Under the pieces are notes generated by a model that was not told the origin of the DNA, made no database searches, and saw nothing but the letters and a program-made list of their open reading frames with translations. Shown here piece after piece: positions 52,704 to 62,730 of a DNA stretch of 64,000 nt. The translations under genes were made by a program, and so were the position numbers. The first letter of the stretch is position 1; each line of letters begins with the position of its first letter. This DNA is from Margaritifera margaritifera. Its lineage: Eukaryota; Mollusca; Bivalvia; Unionida; Margaritiferidae. Location: NCBI GenBank assembly GCA_029931535.1, contig JAQPZY010001405.1:1325001-1389000 (forward strand), written 5' to 3'.

Positions 52704-54552
52704 AATAGTAAGTACAGGTAACTTTGCTCATTGTATGTATCTGTCAGTGGGTGATCAGTGAGTATAGTCCAGACAAAGTGCTCATTTTATTGTTTGGATC
52801 ATTGTTGGGCTGGAGGGGAGGCAGAAACTTGAATGGAGGGATAGACTTCTGCTATTATTTCTTCCATTCTTTTCATCCCTTACTATTACAAAGGTGAAAC
52901 TATGCTATACTGTTCCTAAATGCTCAAAGTCACAAATGTTTTACAGGATATTTGACTGAAAATTGGGGTTAGCAACCTTAAAAGCTCTAGCTAGGGAGAA
53001 AGTATACATGTACCCTTTGGATGGACCCTCCATAACCATTTGCGTACCATCTAGGAGCTGCATATGTAATGAAAGGACGGCTGCTGTTTATCAAAAGCAT
53101 ATTTTTAGGGTTAGTGTCTTTATAAACGATTTTTTTGTGGTTGGTTACCTACCTGCAGAAAATTTGGCAGACTTAATTTTTTTTCTAACAATAAGATTAT
53201 TATTATTATTATTATTATAAATGTTTGATTTTGTTTGTTTCGTTTTCTGGTCTAGTTGCTTAGTTTTATGTTATATTTCCTGCAGTTAATTGAGCGTTTT
53301 ACATTGCTTTCTTGTAATATAAAGTACTTTGATTACTTCACAGATGTTGTCAGGCTGTCAGATTGTAGGATTCTCACAAAAAACCAGATCCACACAGCTT
53401 TTAAAATCTGATGTAGGGAAGATTGCACACATTTTTTTTGTTTCTCTGGGTTTGTTGAACCCAGTGTGCAGATTTTTTATTCAGAATAAATGTTTATCAA
53501 AAATCTTTATTTTTGTAATTTTGTCAATTATTTCATTTGATCTGTCTTTATGTACACATAGGGCTGGTGTGGTTTATACATAGACTATCAAGGGTGTTCT
53601 GCTTGAATTGTCTCCTAGTGGGATGTATCAAATTGATCCACTGATCAGCCAATAAAGAAAAATCTAGTTTGAAAGGTCAGTAGTTGGCACGAGTCATGAC
53701 AAAAAGTAAGATAAGTGATCACTTTTGGAAGGGGGTAGGGGGGAGATAGAAAGATTGTCTGCTGAGGATGACACTTGGGAAAAGCATAGATCATATGTTC
53801 GGACTATGACTGAAAAAAGTGCAGAATGCAGTTAAGCAAAAATGTTCAGGCATATCAGCATGTGGAAGGTGAACAAAGTTATTAAATGCTTCTTATGCAA
53901 CTTTTGGCTATCATTTGGCATTGTTTCTCCCCCTTCCACCTGTGGAGGTCCAGTTGCAGGTCAGAAGTGAGTAGCCACTGGAGTAAAAAAGTCGACATCA
54001 CTTGGTGCAATATGATTTCATATAGAAAAGAATGATTCAGCTTGCTTGATTTTATGTGTGCACTAAGAAACATCTTGTCAGGGTACTAGTTTTTGATCAT
54101 TTATCACAGTCCCTTTAGGCAGTAATGACACGGGGAAACCACATGCTTATATTTTTAGTGACTAGTAAGATTATAATTTCATTAAATCAGTTGATTATGA
54201 TACTTTATAGAAAGGTTAACATAGTAAATAGGCCACTCCCACATCATTCATATTCATCTATGCCGATATGAACATTGAAAAGTGATATAGGACATGGAAG
54301 TTGGTATGTACAAGTTTCTTAATTAACATGTATTTGTGTAATTGGTGTGCACCAAGGGAATTTTGCAATGCTTCTTAAACTAGATTTGGAGGACATGGGA
54401 CAAAAATTTGTGGGAAATGTGCAACCCTGCGCTCAAGGTGTAACATTAATGCATATAGGAGGATGTGAAGAAAGTTCTAATCATTGCTGAAACCTATAGT
54501 CATACTTGTTTTCTGAAATTTTGAGGCAGTTACTAGCCTTAATATACATGTA
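52704..54552. other. AT-rich sequence without a supported gene
   Basis: Short (ATT)n run at about 53199-53217. Nothing else recognised. Confidence 0.4.
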
Positions 54553-54554
54553 TA

Positions 54555-55681
54555 CAGTGAAACCCCGCTATAACGCGCCCCGCTATAACGCGAATTCGGA
54601 TATAATGCGATTGTGGCGTGGCTCCCAAAATTTCGTATATTCATTCGCACATGAACATTTTTTTTTTTGCAAAGTACGAGAAATAGTGTATAAAATGTGT
54701 ATATTACAGTATCATTTTGGGGAAGAGATCGCGTATGAATTCGAGTATAATACGTTTGTGGCGTGGTTCCTGAAATTTTATATACATATACATGTATTTT
54801 TCTCGTACACGGAAAAAAAATTTTTTTTTTTTAAGTACGAGAAATAGTGTATAAAAAGTTTATTATCATTTTGGGGAAGAGATCACGTATGAATTCGATC
54901 GTGGCGTGGCTTCTGAAATTTAACAATTTCACCAATTTCTTGAAGTGTTATGCCAAAATAAACATTTTCGGAAATGTTACTTATTACTGATCCATGAGTA
55001 AAGCCAGTAAGTCTTCTCTGTGTTTGTCTTCAATTCATTATGTATACAATCATTGCTCAAACAATAGCCGACATGTTTTTCTTCTTTAACTGCATACACA
55101 ACCGAGCATCAGACAATGTGGTGGTTGATTAAAGATTCTCACTATTTAATAAACATCAAAAAACGTAAGCCGCCAACACGTGCGCTGGACTTCAATTCAT
55201 CCTGTATACAATCATTGCGCAAACAATAGCCGACTTATGTTTTTTCTTTAACTGCATACACAACCAAGCACCAGACTATGTGGTGGTTGATCAAAGATTG
55301 TCATATGTGGGTGCTTATGTAGAGACTGAGCTTGGGCGGCAAGATCAAAGATTGTCATATGTGGGTGCTTATGTAGAGACTGAGCTTGGGCAGTAAGATC
55401 ACAGGGAGTTCAAATAACCACTCTCTGTTACTTAGCACTGAACAAGTACAGCTGTATCAAACTCATGGCTCAATCAAAGGGTTGTCATGTGGGAAAACAA
55501 AGACGGATCGATATCAGATAGTAAACAGTGTTGATACCCTATTCATGCTATACATTAGACGTGTATACGTTGTTCTCTGGAAAAAGTAAAATATAGTAAA
55601 ACCCCGCAATAACATGACCCCGCTTTTTCCGCGATCGAATTTTATGGACCCCAAATATCGCGTTATAGTGGGGTTTCACTG
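54555..55681. mobile_element. Non-autonomous pogo/Tigger-like element, 1.13 kb
   Basis: The ends CAGTGAAACCCCGCTATAAC... and ...GTTATAGTGGGGTTTCACTG are inverted (22 of 23 bases) and flanked by TA on both sides, the target duplication of Tc1/mariner/pogo elements. The TIR motif is echoed inside the left end (CCCCGCTATAACGCG). The interior has no transposase. Instead it has two tandem-type duplications: about 160 bases around 54608-54910 (GTGGCGTGGCT, AAGTACGAGAAATAGTGTAT) and about 160 bases around 55030-55300 (AACAATAGCCGAC, GTGGTGGTTGAT), plus a 52-base unit doubled at about 55291-55400. Confidence 0.85.
55594..55681. mobile_element. Possible nested 88-base mini-element sharing the same ends
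   Basis: TAGTAAAACCCCGCAATAAC at 55594, preceded by TA, has the same sequence type as the left TIR, and it pairs with the right TIR of the larger element only 88 bases away. Either a very short family member inserted at, or generated from, the right end, or the right end was duplicated in inverted form. Confidence 0.5.
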
Positions 55682-55683
55682 TA

Positions 55684-56141
55684 TTTGTTGTAAAATTGCT
55701 GGCACTTGGTTAAAGCAATTGTAAATGATTTACATGGAATCATATATAGTTGTCTCATTTCAACAGTAATGAAATCCAAGTAGTTAATAATGCAAATAGG
55801 AACATTTTTTATTTAATAATTGATGTTGAAACAGTGACAGTGTATTTATACATGGAGTTTTGCATGTTTTTAGGCACACAATGGACCTTATCAGAAATTT
55901 GCAAAGCATCATGGGTAAGATGATTTGGAAGACATAATGATGCCAGTTTTGCTTGCATCAACTATGATGGGCAGGTTAATTTAACCCATGCAACCTAATT
56001 GGGTACTTGCTCTTTTAAAAAAAACAAACTGCATTATCAGATAAGAGAAAATACTCTTTTTTTTTTTTGTTTGTTTTCCCAAAATGTTGAAAGTTTTAAC
56101 AAATTGAGCTTACATCACGGTGAATTGTGTGTGGGAGAAAG
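55684..56141. other. AT-rich sequence; one weak exon-like segment
   Basis: A 41-base segment at 55874-55914 lies between TTTTTAG and GTAAGA, but it is open in all three frames and too short to judge. Confidence 0.35.
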
Positions 56142-56300
56142 AGAGATTCCACATTGCTTACCAAAAACTTGTTAGAGACAGATTCCACATTTTCCATATT
56201 GCTGACCAAAAACTTGTTAGAGACAGATTCCACATTTTCCACATTGTTAACCAAAATCTTGTTGGAGAAAGATTCCACATTACTTACCAAAAACTTGTTA
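56142..56300. repeat. Minisatellite, 36-45 base unit, about 4 copies
   Basis: GATTCCACATT, then CTTACCAAAAACTTGTTAGAG-like sequence, recurs four times. The two central copies carry an extra TTCCACATT segment. Confidence 0.9.
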
Positions 56301-56338
56301 AAATTATATATGAATTTATTGCAAGGTCACAATCAGCT

Positions 56339-56822
56339 GATGTAATTCTATTGCTACTCAGTACTACAATGGTAATTCTATTGCTACTCAGTACTACAAT
56401 GGTAATTCTATTGCTACTCAGTACTACAATGGTAATTCTATTGCTACTCAGTATTACAACGGTAATTCTATTGCTACTCAGTACTACAATGGTAATTCTT
56501 TTGCTACTCAGTACTACAATGGTAATTCAATTGCTGCTCAGTACTACAACAGTAATTCTATTGCTACTCGGTACTAAAATGGTAATTCAATTGCTACTCA
56601 GTACTACAATGGTAATTCTTGCTACTCAGTACTACAATAGTAATTCTATTCCTACTCAGTACTGCAACGGTAATTCTATTGCTACTGAGTACTACAACAG
56701 TAATTATATTGCTACTCAGTACTACAATGGTAATTCTATTGCTACTCAGTACTACAATGGTAATTCTATTGCTACTCAGTACTACAACTGTAATTCTATT
56801 GCTACTCAGTACTACAATGGTC
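56339..56822. repeat. Minisatellite, 30 base unit, about 16 copies
   Basis: GGTAATTCTATTGCTACTCA followed by GTACTACAAT repeats with few changes. One copy is shortened by three bases near 56620. Because the unit is ten codons long, two forward frames and one reverse frame stay open and encode decapeptide repeats. The 237-codon frame at 56120-56833 is a product of this and of the preceding array. Confidence 0.96.
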
Positions 56823-57574
56823 ACTGGAAGTAGACTTAGCACTTGACGACATGGGATAGTCATATTCATCAGAGAGAAAAGATAAATTAAACTTGATGTA
56901 TCGAATTGCAGCAGTTTGGATCTGCCTTTTCTTTCAGTTGGTTTCCAAAATCCAAATCTCCCTCCTGCATGCCCACAAACACAGAAGCACACGTACATAA
57001 ACACTTGTCAATACTTTCATTGATTGCTGATGCCATGGATCGACTACTTTAGATCTGGATAAATAATAGCCACACTATCTGTTATTTCAACAAGATTAAT
57101 GGGCATTATTTTTGTCCATTAAAAATTTTCTTTATTTACAGTTGGCTTCTTTACATTAATATCTCTAAATGGGCTTATTACCAATCTTTATAATTGAAGA
57201 TTTTTTGACCTGGCAATTGAGGATTTCAAACTAAAAAGTTCATCATTGTGTATTGGATTAAGGCATCATTTTGTCAACCAAACTTTTTTACCAATGATAG
57301 TTTGCAAATTTCTGATGAAGTTCATTTTTGTCAAGCCCACATTAATCACTTTTCTTGCTGCTGTGTTGTCATTGTTGTTGTCGCCAGGTTGTCGAGGGTT
57401 TTGTTTACAATTTTTTATTTGCGTACGGTCTTCCCATTATCAACTGGCCACCAGCTAAATAGCTCTCTTTCCCAGCTGAGCCATCCATTTTTTTTTGTTA
57501 TTTCAAAGATGGTTTTTGTAGTTGTACAGTGTCTGACCTTCTGTTTTTCAGTTTGAGTCTTCTACTGTCAAAGA
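56823..57574. other. Non-coding sequence without a supported gene
   Basis: A GC-richer patch at about 57390-57480 has no consistent frame. Nothing else recognised. Confidence 0.4.
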
Positions 57575-58145
57575 TATTGAGAAGGCTGTGCATATATTTC
57601 ATAAACCCCTTGATAGATTCTCATGGTACTTGGCATGAATCATTATGAATTTAAGACAATTCATTTTACAACATATTCACTTGCCCAATAACCTTGGGGT
57701 CAAGATCACAGTTATAGAAAATGTGCTTATATTTCCTCAATACCATAATGGATTTTCTTCATACTTGGCTTGAATCATTATGAAGCTAAGACATTTCATT
57801 CTGTGACATGTATCCATTTCTCTTTAGCCTTGCGGTCAGGGTCACAGAAAGAGAAAATGTGTGTGATTAAAGTTTTTCCTTTGCTTATATTTTCTAAACC
57901 CCTTGATGGATTTTCTTCACAATTGGAATAAATAATTCTGAAGCTAAGACAATTCATTTTGCGACACATGCTCTCGCTCCTCCTTTGACCTATGGGTCTG
58001 TGTTACAGTCATAGAAAATTTGGGTTAATGTTTTTATTTACAGTTTTTTTAATTTGATATATTTTCTAAAACACAAATGGATATTGTTCATACTTGGGAT
58101 GAATCATTATGAAGCTAAGACAATTCATTGGACATGCTCGCTCAG
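57575..58145. repeat. Degenerate tandem repeat, about 135-170 base unit, 4 copies
   Basis: A block of the type ATGGATTTTCTTCATACTTG followed by GAATCATTATGAAGCTAAGA recurs at about 57613, 57748, 57906 and 58076, with a GGTCAAGATCACAG-like block between copies. This resembles a repeat family I associate with bivalve genomes. The pogo element at 58154 begins just after the fourth copy. Confidence 0.85.
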
Positions 58146-58153
58146 CCATGATA

Positions 58154-58180
58154 CCGTATTTTGGTGTGTATAACGCGCAC
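58154..58180. repeat. Left terminal inverted repeat
   Basis: 27 bases starting CCGTATTTTG; differs from the right end at one base (AACGCGCAC against AATGCGCAC). Confidence 0.93.
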
Positions 58181-58428
58181 CGATGTATAACGTGCACCCC
58201 GATTTTTGACACAAAATGAGTGGAAAAAACGTTCTGCCATATAACGTGCATGTGATATAATACATTTTAAAATCGTGACTACCGGTATTTCGCGCTGTTT
58301 TCATAGTGCAACAACAGTCTGTCATTTTGGATAGTGAATGAAAAAGTGGCCATATTGAAATTGTATCTTTCCGATTTTATGGTTGGCCCTTAAAAGGGCC
58401 CTTTAAAGGTTCGTCTAGTTGATGGAGT

Positions 58429-59043
58429 TCAATCTATTGCATCAAATCCCTCAAATTCCTCTTCGTCGTCATCACTCTCGAAAAGTCGCTGTATGTCCTC
58501 GTCTGTCATCATTCCTGGTGTTGCTGCATAATAGCTTTCATCTTCGTCTTTGTCCTCGCTCTCTGAGTGGTCTTCACGCTTAGCATTGTCCTCCCACAAG
58601 ATGTCATCCTCTGTGCCATCCATTTTATTTGAGATGCAGCACTTTTTGAAGGCATGGATGATGATGCATGGCAAGTCGTGCCGTCGTAAAAATGCATAGG
58701 CCCAGCTCACAGACCCCTTGTAGTCGTCTATTTTCTTCTGTTTTGCAATTAATATTGCCTGAAAGCGAATCTCTGTCGTGGATACTGAGATTCCCTGTCT
58801 TCTTCTATCCATGACACATTCAAGGACTCCACTCTCTACGTCCGGATACTTTGCACTTGTCCCTCTGTCTGCCTGTTTTGTTCTCGGCATTTTCTTCAGT
58901 CTTTCTTTCATTCTTCTCTACTCCTTAACAGAAGACTCTCCTACATTAAACTCCCTCCCAGCAGCTCTGTTACCATGTGTTTCTGCATAGGCAATGTTGG
59001 TTAGCTTGTCTTTCGCATTGTACGAATTTCTTATACGACCCAT
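58429..59043 (-). pseudogene. Broken pogo/Tigger transposase: two N-terminal DNA-binding domains joined to a C-terminal tail
   Basis: The frame starts at ATG 59043 and spans 204 codons to a TGA at 58429. Residues 1 to about 45 form the first HTH (GNRAAGREF followed by SSVKE), which in related transposases binds the element ends. Residue 42 is a TAG at 58918-58920, where the family usually has Trp (TGG), so one base change stops the gene and a shorter product could only start at Met 58911. Residues about 60-130 form the CENP-B-type second HTH, including the YPDVESGVLECVMDRRRQG and FLRRHDL motifs. After PC the protein jumps to FKKCCISNKMDGTEDDILW, which in full-length relatives lies after the DDE catalytic domain, then to an acidic tail. 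The DDE core, some 250 residues, is therefore deleted. The product could at most bind DNA. Confidence 0.88.
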
Positions 59044-59199
59044 GTTGATACTTTGACTATATTCGTTCAGATTCAAGTTCGAACACAATATGCTATGTGA
59101 AAGTTTAGGTCCAGTATTTATATTTATTTGGATTATCATGACACCTCTAAAATATATCCCCATGTTCAGGCTAGAATTTACCAAGACTATGCATTGTAC

Positions 59200-60290
59200 T
59201 TATGTTTGGCCCATCAAAGCTTTAGCCGGCGCTGATTACCTTTAAAAACACCACGCTGAGTCAATTAAACACTGCTCACTGTATTGTAACAAAGAAGTAC
59301 CGTATCAAATACTGTTGTTTAAAATGAGAAATAAAACAAAGAAACAAGTTTATTTTCTGAAGAAAAGTAAATACATTGCAAATTTACCTAGACAAAGCAA
59401 CGTGACTATGTTTAGCACATTAAAGCTTTAGCCGGTGCCGATTACCTTGAAAAGACCACACTGAGTCAATGAAGCACTGATCACCGTTAATAACACCACG
59501 CTGAATCAATTAAATATTGCTCACTGATACAAAGCATTGTAACTATGTTGAAAACATCAAAGCTTACCTGGCGCCGATTACCGTGAAAAGACCACACTGA
59601 GTCAATGAAGCATTGATCACTGTATAGTCGCAAAGATATCTCAAATACTATGATTTAAGATGAGAAATAAAACTAAGAAACAAGTTTATTTTCCAAAGGA
59701 AAAACAAAATGTTTTCTGACTTCATACATTAACGCTGTATCAGTGTTACCGTAACAGGCTAACCGTAGTTGGAAAAAAATGAGAACATTAACACTGCTTG
59801 AATTCTAAATATTATATTTCAATTCAAACATGAATAAATGAAGACAAAATTAATTAGAACCACAGTTATTGAATATTGAACATTTACAGGTACGGTAATC
59901 ATATATTTGTTCCGCTGATAACCTTGAAAAGACCACACTTAGTCAATGAAACATTGATCACTCTGTAGTCAGAAATAAATACAAAATACAATCATTTAAG
60001 ATGAGAAATAAAAACTAAGAACCAAGTTTATTTTCCAAAGAAAAAAATATTTTCCGACTTCATACATTAATTGATTATTTTGTTTCACAACGTGTCAGTG
60101 TTACCATAAGAAAGAAACCGTAGTCGCAAAAAATGTCCCCTAAAGGTGCCTCTGATGAGAACATTAACACTGCTTGAATTCTACACATATTATATTTCAA
60201 TTCAACCAAGAATAAATGAAGAAAAAATGTATTAGATAAACAGTTATGGAATACTGAACATTTACGGAACAAGTACGGTAATCCTCACAG
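59200..60290. repeat. Internal duplications of the pogo element's 5' region
   Basis: Blocks of the type GATTACCTTGAAAAGACCAC followed by TGAGTCAATGAA recur near 59236, 59438, 59578 and 59918. A longer block (GATGAGAAATAAA, CAAGTTTATTTTCC, GACTTCATACATTAA, GAACATTAACACTGCTTGAA) is doubled at about 59640-59890 and 59990-60260, a period of about 360. An (A/T)-rich TTCAATTCAAC segment closes each copy. Confidence 0.85.
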
Positions 60291-60680
60291 TGGTATTTGT
60301 TCCGCTCCAATGCGGCACTTTGCACAGCTTTTGAACAAGTTGCCAGTTGTTATGTACATGTATTTCCGGTCGAGGCACAGAACAAAACGCTACACAGTGA
60401 TATGAAATGAAACCAGTTTATTAACATAAGCAAACAAAGAACAAGACTATTTGTAAGCATTATTTATTTCTTTAATACGGCTGGTACCGGTAAACAATTT
60501 AGTTGTAATGCAATGTACAACGGATTTAATATTTCACAAGGAGTGAATGTGACACATGTAGGTGGCCTTCATATAGTGCCTTCATCCTCTCGTCAGATCG
60601 ACATGGAAAAAAACTTTTTTTTATAGTTCTTGTATAAAACGCGCACCCTCGACTTAAGATAAGAAAATTAGGTGAAAAAA

Positions 60681-60707
60681 GTGCGCATTATACACACCAA
60701 AATACGG
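60681..60707. repeat. Right terminal inverted repeat
   Basis: 27 bases ending CAAAATACGG, followed by the TA target duplicate. Confidence 0.93.
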
Positions 60708-60833
60708 TAACACATTTTAAGGCAATGCTTTGATTGTGGGCTCTACTTCAGGTCTTGGTCTTCTTGTTGATGACATTGAAATCTATTGAAGTTTTAGTAG
60801 AAAAGGTGATAATTTTGATGCTGGAATACATTA

Positions 60834-61048
60834 CTGTATATACTCGCGTATAAGCTAATACCAACTGCAAATTGCAAAGACCTAGATCTGCTGCCGCATA
60901 ATGCGCTGGCAGATCTGGGTCTATGCAGTTTGTAAGGACTAATCAGTAGTACAAACAACATAGACCCTGATCTGCTGGCGCATTATACGACAGCAGATCA
61001 GGGTCTATGTTATTTGCATTTGTACCCGTTCTACGCGAGTACATATGG
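60834..61048. mobile_element. Hairpin-rich MITE, copy A (215 bases)
   Basis: The ends CTGTATATACTCGCGTA... and ...TACGCGAGTACATATGG are imperfect inverted repeats flanked by TA. The interior holds two further hairpins: one near 60880-60925 around AGATCTGCTGCC/GGCAGATCTGG, and a perfect 19-base stem at 60959-61009. No coding capacity. The same element occurs at 62520-62730. Confidence 0.88.
60959..61009. repeat. Perfect 19-base stem, 13-base loop hairpin in MITE copy A
   Basis: CATAGACCCTGATCTGCTG at 60959-60977 pairs without mismatch with 60991-61009. In copy B (about 62636-62688) the stem has several mismatches. Confidence 0.9.
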
Positions 61049-61730
61049 TAGGTTGCTGGTTGCTTCTTTTTTTTTTGCCAAATAACCATGGTGCACCTGG
61101 AAGCTTATTTAGTCACATATTTTTAACGACATTGAAATCAAATATTAATTGCAATATTTTTATATTCTATAATACAATATATGTATAAAAGAATATTTCA
61201 CTGTAATGATTCCTCCTCCAAAATTGAAATGGTTTATTTTTTTAAATATTTTTTTACATTTGGGGAAGATTGTACAACTGATCTAGTTGTACATAATTTT
61301 TCATAATTCTTTCATTCATTTTATTTCAGTGCAATTAGTTAACCATCAGAGTATCAAAGTATATAATGTGCAGTGCTCCAAGTAGTGACTAAAATGGTCA
61401 CATTTGCAACTAAAAATTAGGAATTGGCGAGTGAAAAATGTTAACTGGCTTGAGGTTGAAGACGGTGATGACTGTCAACAGTTTTTTTCAGACCAGTGTA
61501 GATATACTCTCAACAGTACGACTCCTTATAATTACTCTTTAATTAGCCTTAACTAAAACCTTGACTTTCTGTCATCTCTACCATTAATTTCTGCTGTCAG
61601 TGTCTAAGACAACAAAATTATTAGGGCTTGGCAACCTGAAATTTGATATGGCCACTCAAAATGTTCAAGTAGGTCACCCAGTGGCTACTAAAGTTTGATA
61701 CATACTTTTAGTGCTGTTGTGCAGCAAAAT
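61049..61730. other. AT-rich spacer
   Basis: No gene seen; a T-rich run follows the MITE. Confidence 0.4.
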
Positions 61731-61932
61731 TGGTTGGTTGGTTGGTTGGTTGGTTTTAATGTCAATTTTAACACCTTGGTTATATCATGCTGAGGAAATG
61801 GGAACTAAGTGCCTTTCCCAAAGACATACCGAGGCAGCTGATCAGGGCTGGCCTGGGTGAGTACTGAACTCGCTGCCCTTAGATTATGTGTCGGACAATC
61901 TACAAACTTAACTAACATGGCTCCTGTGCTAC
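61731..61932 (-). mobile_element. Diverged tRNA-derived SINE-like element
   Basis: On the minus strand it has a weak A box (GCCATGTTAGTTAAG, about 61907-61921), a weak B box (GCGAGTTCAGTACTC, 61859-61873) and a core TCTTTGGGAAAGGCACTTAG, clearly related to the core of the SINE at 49169. It ends in an (AACC)n tail at 61731-61756. The tail differs from the (AAAC)n of the first SINE, so this is an older copy or a sister family. Confidence 0.72.
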
Positions 61933-62267
61933 AAAAGAAAAAGGATTAAAAACTTTTAAAAATGTTAACAAAATGTCTTTGGTTTAAAGCAGACATTTTT
62001 TTTTTCTTCATTTTTCGTTCATATTTTAAACTGTTGGCAGTTGAAGATGTACAAAACATTTTTGTATCCAGCTTCTCTGGCACTAGGTAAGACTCTTTTA
62101 CAGTGTTGCACCTGGAGCAAGCCCAGGAGACATACTTCCACCCCAAACTTCCAGTATCCTTTTTAATTGAACAAATCCCAAATATCTTGATTCCTATAGG
62201 GGGACAGAGGCACATAAAATGTCCCCCTGACAGCTTAACCAAGGTGCAAACACTGATCTTACAGTTT

Positions 62268-62314
62268 ACTGAATATTTTGCCTATTCATTTACTGAATAT
62301 TTTGCCTATTCATT
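62268..62314. repeat. Two-copy 23-base duplication
   Basis: TACTGAATATTTTGCCTATTCA occurs twice in a row. Confidence 0.85.
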
Positions 62315-62519
62315 GTTCAGGTATATACTGTATCACTCATCTCAATGTGGTTAGACTTTATAAAGCAAGTTTGCATGGAGCATAGGATAATTTAAGTATC
62401 AAAAAAATAATCATGCTGCCATGATGAAAAAAGACAAAATAATTACTCTTGACTGATGTTAAACAAATCCTTTATTTAGGTATAGGACAGTTCTGACAAT
62501 TCGTCTAGAAATAAACATA

Positions 62520-62730
62520 CCGTGTATACTCGCTTACAAGTCCAGTCCAACTGCAAAATGCACAGACCCATATCTGCTGTAGCATAATGCGTGGGTCTAT
62601 ACAGTTTGTTAGGAGTGATAGTTAGAACAAAAACAACATAGACCCTGATCTGCTGACATATTATGCAATGTTAGATCAAAGTCTATGTTGTGTTTGCAGT
62701 TGGACTTAACTTATAAGTGAGTATATATGG
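62520..62730. mobile_element. Hairpin-rich MITE, copy B (211 bases)
   Basis: The ends CCGTGTATACTCGCTTACAAG and ...CTTATAAGTGAGTATATATGG are flanked by TA. The internal order (CCAACTGCAAAATGCACAGACC, CATAATGCG, CATAGACCCTGATCTGCTG) matches copy A at 60834, with more mismatches in the stems. Confidence 0.88.

Larger units (their letters stand above)
58154..60707 (-). mobile_element. Pogo/Tigger-type DNA transposon, 2.55 kb, internally deleted
   Basis: Ends are inverted repeats of 27 bases (CCGTATTTTGGTGTGTATAA plus 7 more, 26 of 27 identical), flanked by TA at 58152-58153 and 60708-60709. Extra copies of the GTATAACGCGCAC motif sit inside the ends (near 58185, 58240 and 60634) and could be transposase-binding sites. 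The only coding remnant is a minus-strand gene with pogo-type DNA-binding domains at 58429-59043. The catalytic region is missing. The upstream 1.66 kb is made of internal duplications. Confidence 0.92.

Noticed and set aside
55874..55914. Micro-exon between TTTTTAG and GTAAGA
   Set aside because: Good splice-like borders, but all three frames are open and 41 bases give no way to judge coding.
56120..56833. 237-codon + strand frame with decapeptide repeats
   Set aside because: The 30-base unit is a multiple of three, so any stop-free unit gives a long frame. Two other frames are equally open, and no splice or start context supports a gene.
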